From contig NC_009415.2 in NCBI RefSeq assembly GCF_000002875.2, positions 1,126,001-1,190,000 of the forward strand: a stretch of DNA of 64,000 bases, in the 5' to 3' direction. Both the position numbers and the translations under genes were made by a program. A model generated the notes under the pieces. It saw only the letters and a list, made by a program, of their open reading frames with translations, ran no database searches and was not told the DNA's origin. Each line of letters begins with the position of its first letter. The first letter of the stretch is position 1. Below are positions 61,178 through 64,000 of this stretch, piece after piece. Source of the DNA: Leishmania infantum JPCM5. Taxonomy: Eukaryota; Euglenozoa; Kinetoplastea; Trypanosomatida; Trypanosomatidae.

Positions 61178-63843
61178 GATGCCCCTTTTCACATTCCCTC
61201 CACTCTGCTCGCTTCGTGTGTATACACGCACGACGCAGCTGAACAGAGAAAAAAAAGAAAACGAGAACGCAACGTAGAAGGCGGTGCGCGCAAGAGCAGT
61301 GGGAGGTGTGGGGCAGGATGGAAACGAGGAGCAGTGACGGAACGAACTGGCTCAACAGTCCAGAAAACATACACAGACAACCGCGCACGCAACGAAGAGG
61401 AGGAAAACAAAAAAAAATAGAGGAAGAGGAAAGGTGAAACGACGCGGGGTGGGGGGGGGGCAATGAAAGACAGCAATCACTTGCGGGCAGACCACGACGA
61501 AGGGTGCGATATGGAGAGAGCTTCTATCCTAGGCAACACGTACGAGCGAGTGAATACACAAAACGAATGCTCTGCGGCAAAACAGAGCGCAAGAACGTAC
61601 TTCGCAGGGCAGACACTTCGCAGAGGGGGGAGGGGGAGAGCAAGAGGGCCTCAACGCGCACATGCCCACGCGACTCAGGACAGTGTGACTGTTCATCTTT
61701 CTACTAGATGCCTGAAATGAAACGCAGAGCGAGTTGAACAAAAGAAAAAAACGAAAGGCGGGCGACACGGCCACTCACGGAGTAGGGGAGGGGGAAGCGG
61801 ATACGAGCTGAACCAAAAAGACATCGCTGGGTATAGAAATGCGATAGCAGAGGCGGAAAGCGGGGAGGGAGGAGGGATGGAGGGGCAGGCGACAGCGACT
61901 CGTTTATGTGTATCGAAGTGAGTCGCTGCATTGCCGTCGACTGACAGCAACGGTATCCAAGAAAGAAAGCTAGCGCGAGACAGAGAGGAGGCGGAAGCCG
62001 AAACAAGCGAAGCGATACAAGGGACGACATCGAGCTATACAAAACAGACAAGAAAACGAAAAATTGTTGGAGGCGGGGTCACGAGCTCATAACGGAACAA
62101 TCAAACAAAAGCAAAAACAAAAGAAGAAACGGTCGATCGAAGCATCAGGTGCGAGAGTCTGCGCTGTGAGCGGTGAGGGCACAACGCAACACGCACACCA
62201 TGCTGAGGGAGAGGAATAAACATATCAAGCCTACAAGAGAGAGAAGCTAGTACTACATACAGAAGCCAGAGAAAGTGAACGGCGGCGCTAGAAGAATCAG
62301 ACAACTACAATTCACAGAATGAACGACGGAGTGCTGATGAGAGGTAGGAAAAGGAAGTGGGTAACGGAGTGAGAGTGCTGGATGGCTCATGAAGGCATGC
62401 GCAGGTGAGGCATGCAAAGAGGCACCTACTCCATGACAACAGAATGCGCCACGCCAGAGATAAAAAAGGGATACTTTGGCCTTTCGCCGCCTCCCTCTCC
62501 TCCCAAACAGCGGCGCGCGGGTCTCTTTCGCTCATCGTGTCCACACGCCTGTCGCAAGGCAAACGCATCGCTCACGCACAACTCTATCGAAGCACGCACG
62601 CCGGCAGACGTGTCAGGCAAGACGAAAGAATACTACTACAGAGGCATCACTCGGCAAGCATTCATGGCGTTGTGCGCCAGAGAGCCGAAACCCCCCAAAA
62701 AAGACAATCCGTCGCTCATCACAAGAGAACCAAAGCACACACACACACACACACACACTGCACAGTCAAAGTAGTGCGCAGAGCACGCGGGGTGCAGGCC
62801 GAGACGTGTGGCGCCCGAAGCCGGAAGACACGCAAAGGCGATGCACAAATAAAAGAAGGCACAGGGTAGGGGTGCGTCACTGACCGATTAACCCACGAAA
62901 TCGTATGACATCAACGATGATGAAGATATAGATATATCGATATGTATACAGATATATAGAGATATATGTATACATTTGCATATATATAGAGATATATACA
63001 CGTGCATGTGTGTGTGTGTGTGTGCATCGCAAACGACATGCTTACAGGCAAAGCGTACCGACGTGAGCTGCAGAAAGAAATAGAAGGCGAGAGACGCGGC
63101 ATAATGGCCTCCGGTTGCCTTGGCGGAATGCGGAGTACCACGGAAGCGATGAGGAGGGAAAAGAGGGGCAGGGGAGGGGGAGGGGCGGCAGAGGGTCTCA
63201 CTTGCGTGTGTGTGTGTGTGTGTTTCAGTGGCTGAAGCACCAAAAAAGGAATAGCGGGAAACGAGAGCACCAAAAAGGGGAGCGGAACAAGCAAAAACAA
63301 AGAAGACGAAGTTCCAGGCAGCGACGAAGGAAGGCGGGGAGAAATCTCGCTTGCCGGGGAAGTTGTGCGAAAGGGGGCTTTGCGTCATTGGCGTATATAG
63401 CTATGTATGGTCTCTCCGATGGCGAAAATGGAAACAAGTGAGGAGCGCGGCGAGAGCGGAAGCGGGCCGTTGGCGACCACCTCCCTCTGCAGCATGAAGT
63501 TTGGCGCCAGAGCGTTGGCAAAGGGTAGAACGAAGACAGTCTTGGCACTGCAACAACGACAAGAGAGCGAAGCAAGGTCCAAAAACAAAGATGCAGGAGA
63601 GGGAGCACGCGTAGACAAGGTCCATGAAAGCACTGCGCAAACATACTGAGGCGACATATGGAAAGGCAGGCCCAGCAAGCGCAGAGCGCGACGAAAAGGA
63701 GAACACAACAAAAAGATGCGGCACATTAACAAAAAATGACATCGCCAGGAGGATACACACACACACACGCACACATGCGCAAAGTAAAAAAAAAAACACA
63801 GACATTGGGCTTTCCGTATCAGCCTTATTCGTTTCGGTGCGTC
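61178..63843. other. Gene-poor region downstream of the partial gene
   Basis: No gene seen. It contains a G run near 61450-61460, an AC run at 62735-62759, the GATATA-type microsatellite at 62925-63024, a GT run at 63204-63222 and an A run at 63786-63798. Purine-rich plus-strand tracts are frequent. It presumably includes the 3' untranslated region of the gene at 63844. Confidence 0.5.
62925..63030. repeat. GATATA/ATATAC microsatellite ending in a GT run
   Basis: About 75 bp of imperfect GATATA, TATACA and AGATAT units are followed by GCATGTGTGTGTGTG. It is AT-rich against a GC-rich background. Confidence 0.75.
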
Positions 63844-64000
63844 TTAGGCGTATAGCTCATCAAAAGCGGCAGCCACCTTCAGCATGGCGTCATCCATGGC
63901 GGCGGTGCGATGCACCTTCTGCTCCACCCACCGCTCGAGCACATACTCCGCATTTCGCTGCAGAGCCGCCGGCGCTGGCTTGGTGCTGCTCGGATGTGGC
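63844..64000 (-). CDS. 3' end of an unidentified gene (partial)
   Basis: The last 51 codons of a gene that enters from the right edge, ending in TAA at 63844-63846. The peptide reads AALQRNAEYVLERWVEQKVH and ends MDDAMLKVAAAFDELYA. It is helical, charged and amphipathic, with GC-rich third positions like the other genes, so it is real coding sequence. Too little is present to name the product. It is too short for a whole gene and has no start in the window. Confidence 0.7.
   Translation of the reverse strand, partial: PHPSSTKPAPAALQRNAEYVLERWVEQKVHRTAAMDDAMLKVAAAFDELYA

Noticed and set aside
1..64000. CRISPR array, bacterial operon signals, riboswitches
   Set aside because: The sequence is eukaryotic (trypanosomatid); repeats are microsatellites or retroposon-like and lack regular spacer structure.
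1..64000. tRNA, rRNA or spliced-leader RNA genes
   Set aside because: I saw no cloverleaf-type or conserved RNA gene sequence while reading; a dedicated scan (tRNAscan, Infernal) could still find a small RNA such as a snoRNA.

Overview
The window looks like a stretch of a trypanosomatid nuclear chromosome, almost certainly Leishmania (or a very close relative). The reasons are: GC-rich, intron-free genes all on one strand; long purine-rich (+) / pyrimidine-rich (-) intergenic tracts that fit polypyrimidine signals for trans-splicing and polyadenylation; abundant (GT)n, (AC)n and (AT)n microsatellites; dispersed retroposon-like repeats of about 0.5 kb; and characteristic proteins such as a 3'-nucleotidase/nuclease with a signal peptide and C-terminal anchor. 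From memory, the gene set (3'-nucleotidase, SNF2 ATPase, enoyl-CoA isomerase, tandem 4-nitrophenylphosphatases) resembles a region of Leishmania chromosome 31 (chromosome 30 in L. mexicana numbering). I could not check this.

Every gene I can support is on the minus strand, so the window is the inside of one polycistronic unit transcribed from 64000 towards 1. I see no strand-switch region, promoter, rRNA or tRNA. In transcription order: the 3' end of an unidentified gene (63844-64000); a 7.4 kb gene-poor stretch with one doubtful ORF (60494-61177); a 1226-residue kinetoplastid protein (52738-56418); a CDF zinc transporter (49367-50722); an 809-residue Ser-rich hypothetical (42474-44903); a PAK1IP1/MAK11-type WD40 protein (36143-37525); a 538-residue hypothetical (33824-35440); a symplekin-like mRNA 3'-end-processing scaffold (27847-32340); a 50-residue membrane protein (27087-27239) followed by a frameshifted relative (26219-26395); a 240-residue single-pass membrane protein (23201-23923); a decayed coding relic (about 20300-21660); two 4-nitrophenylphosphatase-type HAD phosphatases (16301-17317 and 10604-11698) with a dead third copy between them (about 12165-13150); mitochondrial enoyl-CoA delta isomerase (7533-8582); an LSH/DDM1-type SNF2 ATPase (2003-4729); and the 3'-nucleotidase/nuclease (381-1517).

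Five copies of one SIDER2-like repeat punctuate the window. Four are in plus orientation (9043, 13723, 17779, 39260) and one is inverted (51525-51976). Three of them bracket the phosphatase units as direct repeats, which suggests how the array expanded and lost a member. A second GC-rich repeat family lies at about 6880-7440, with a diverged piece at 22125-22215.

The genes do not form a pathway, which is normal for a trypanosomatid transcription unit. The points most worth a second look are the phosphatase/repeat architecture, the tiny membrane-protein gene with its broken tandem relative, the inverted repeat that carries a polypyrimidine-AG at its 5' edge, and several decayed coding islands between genes.
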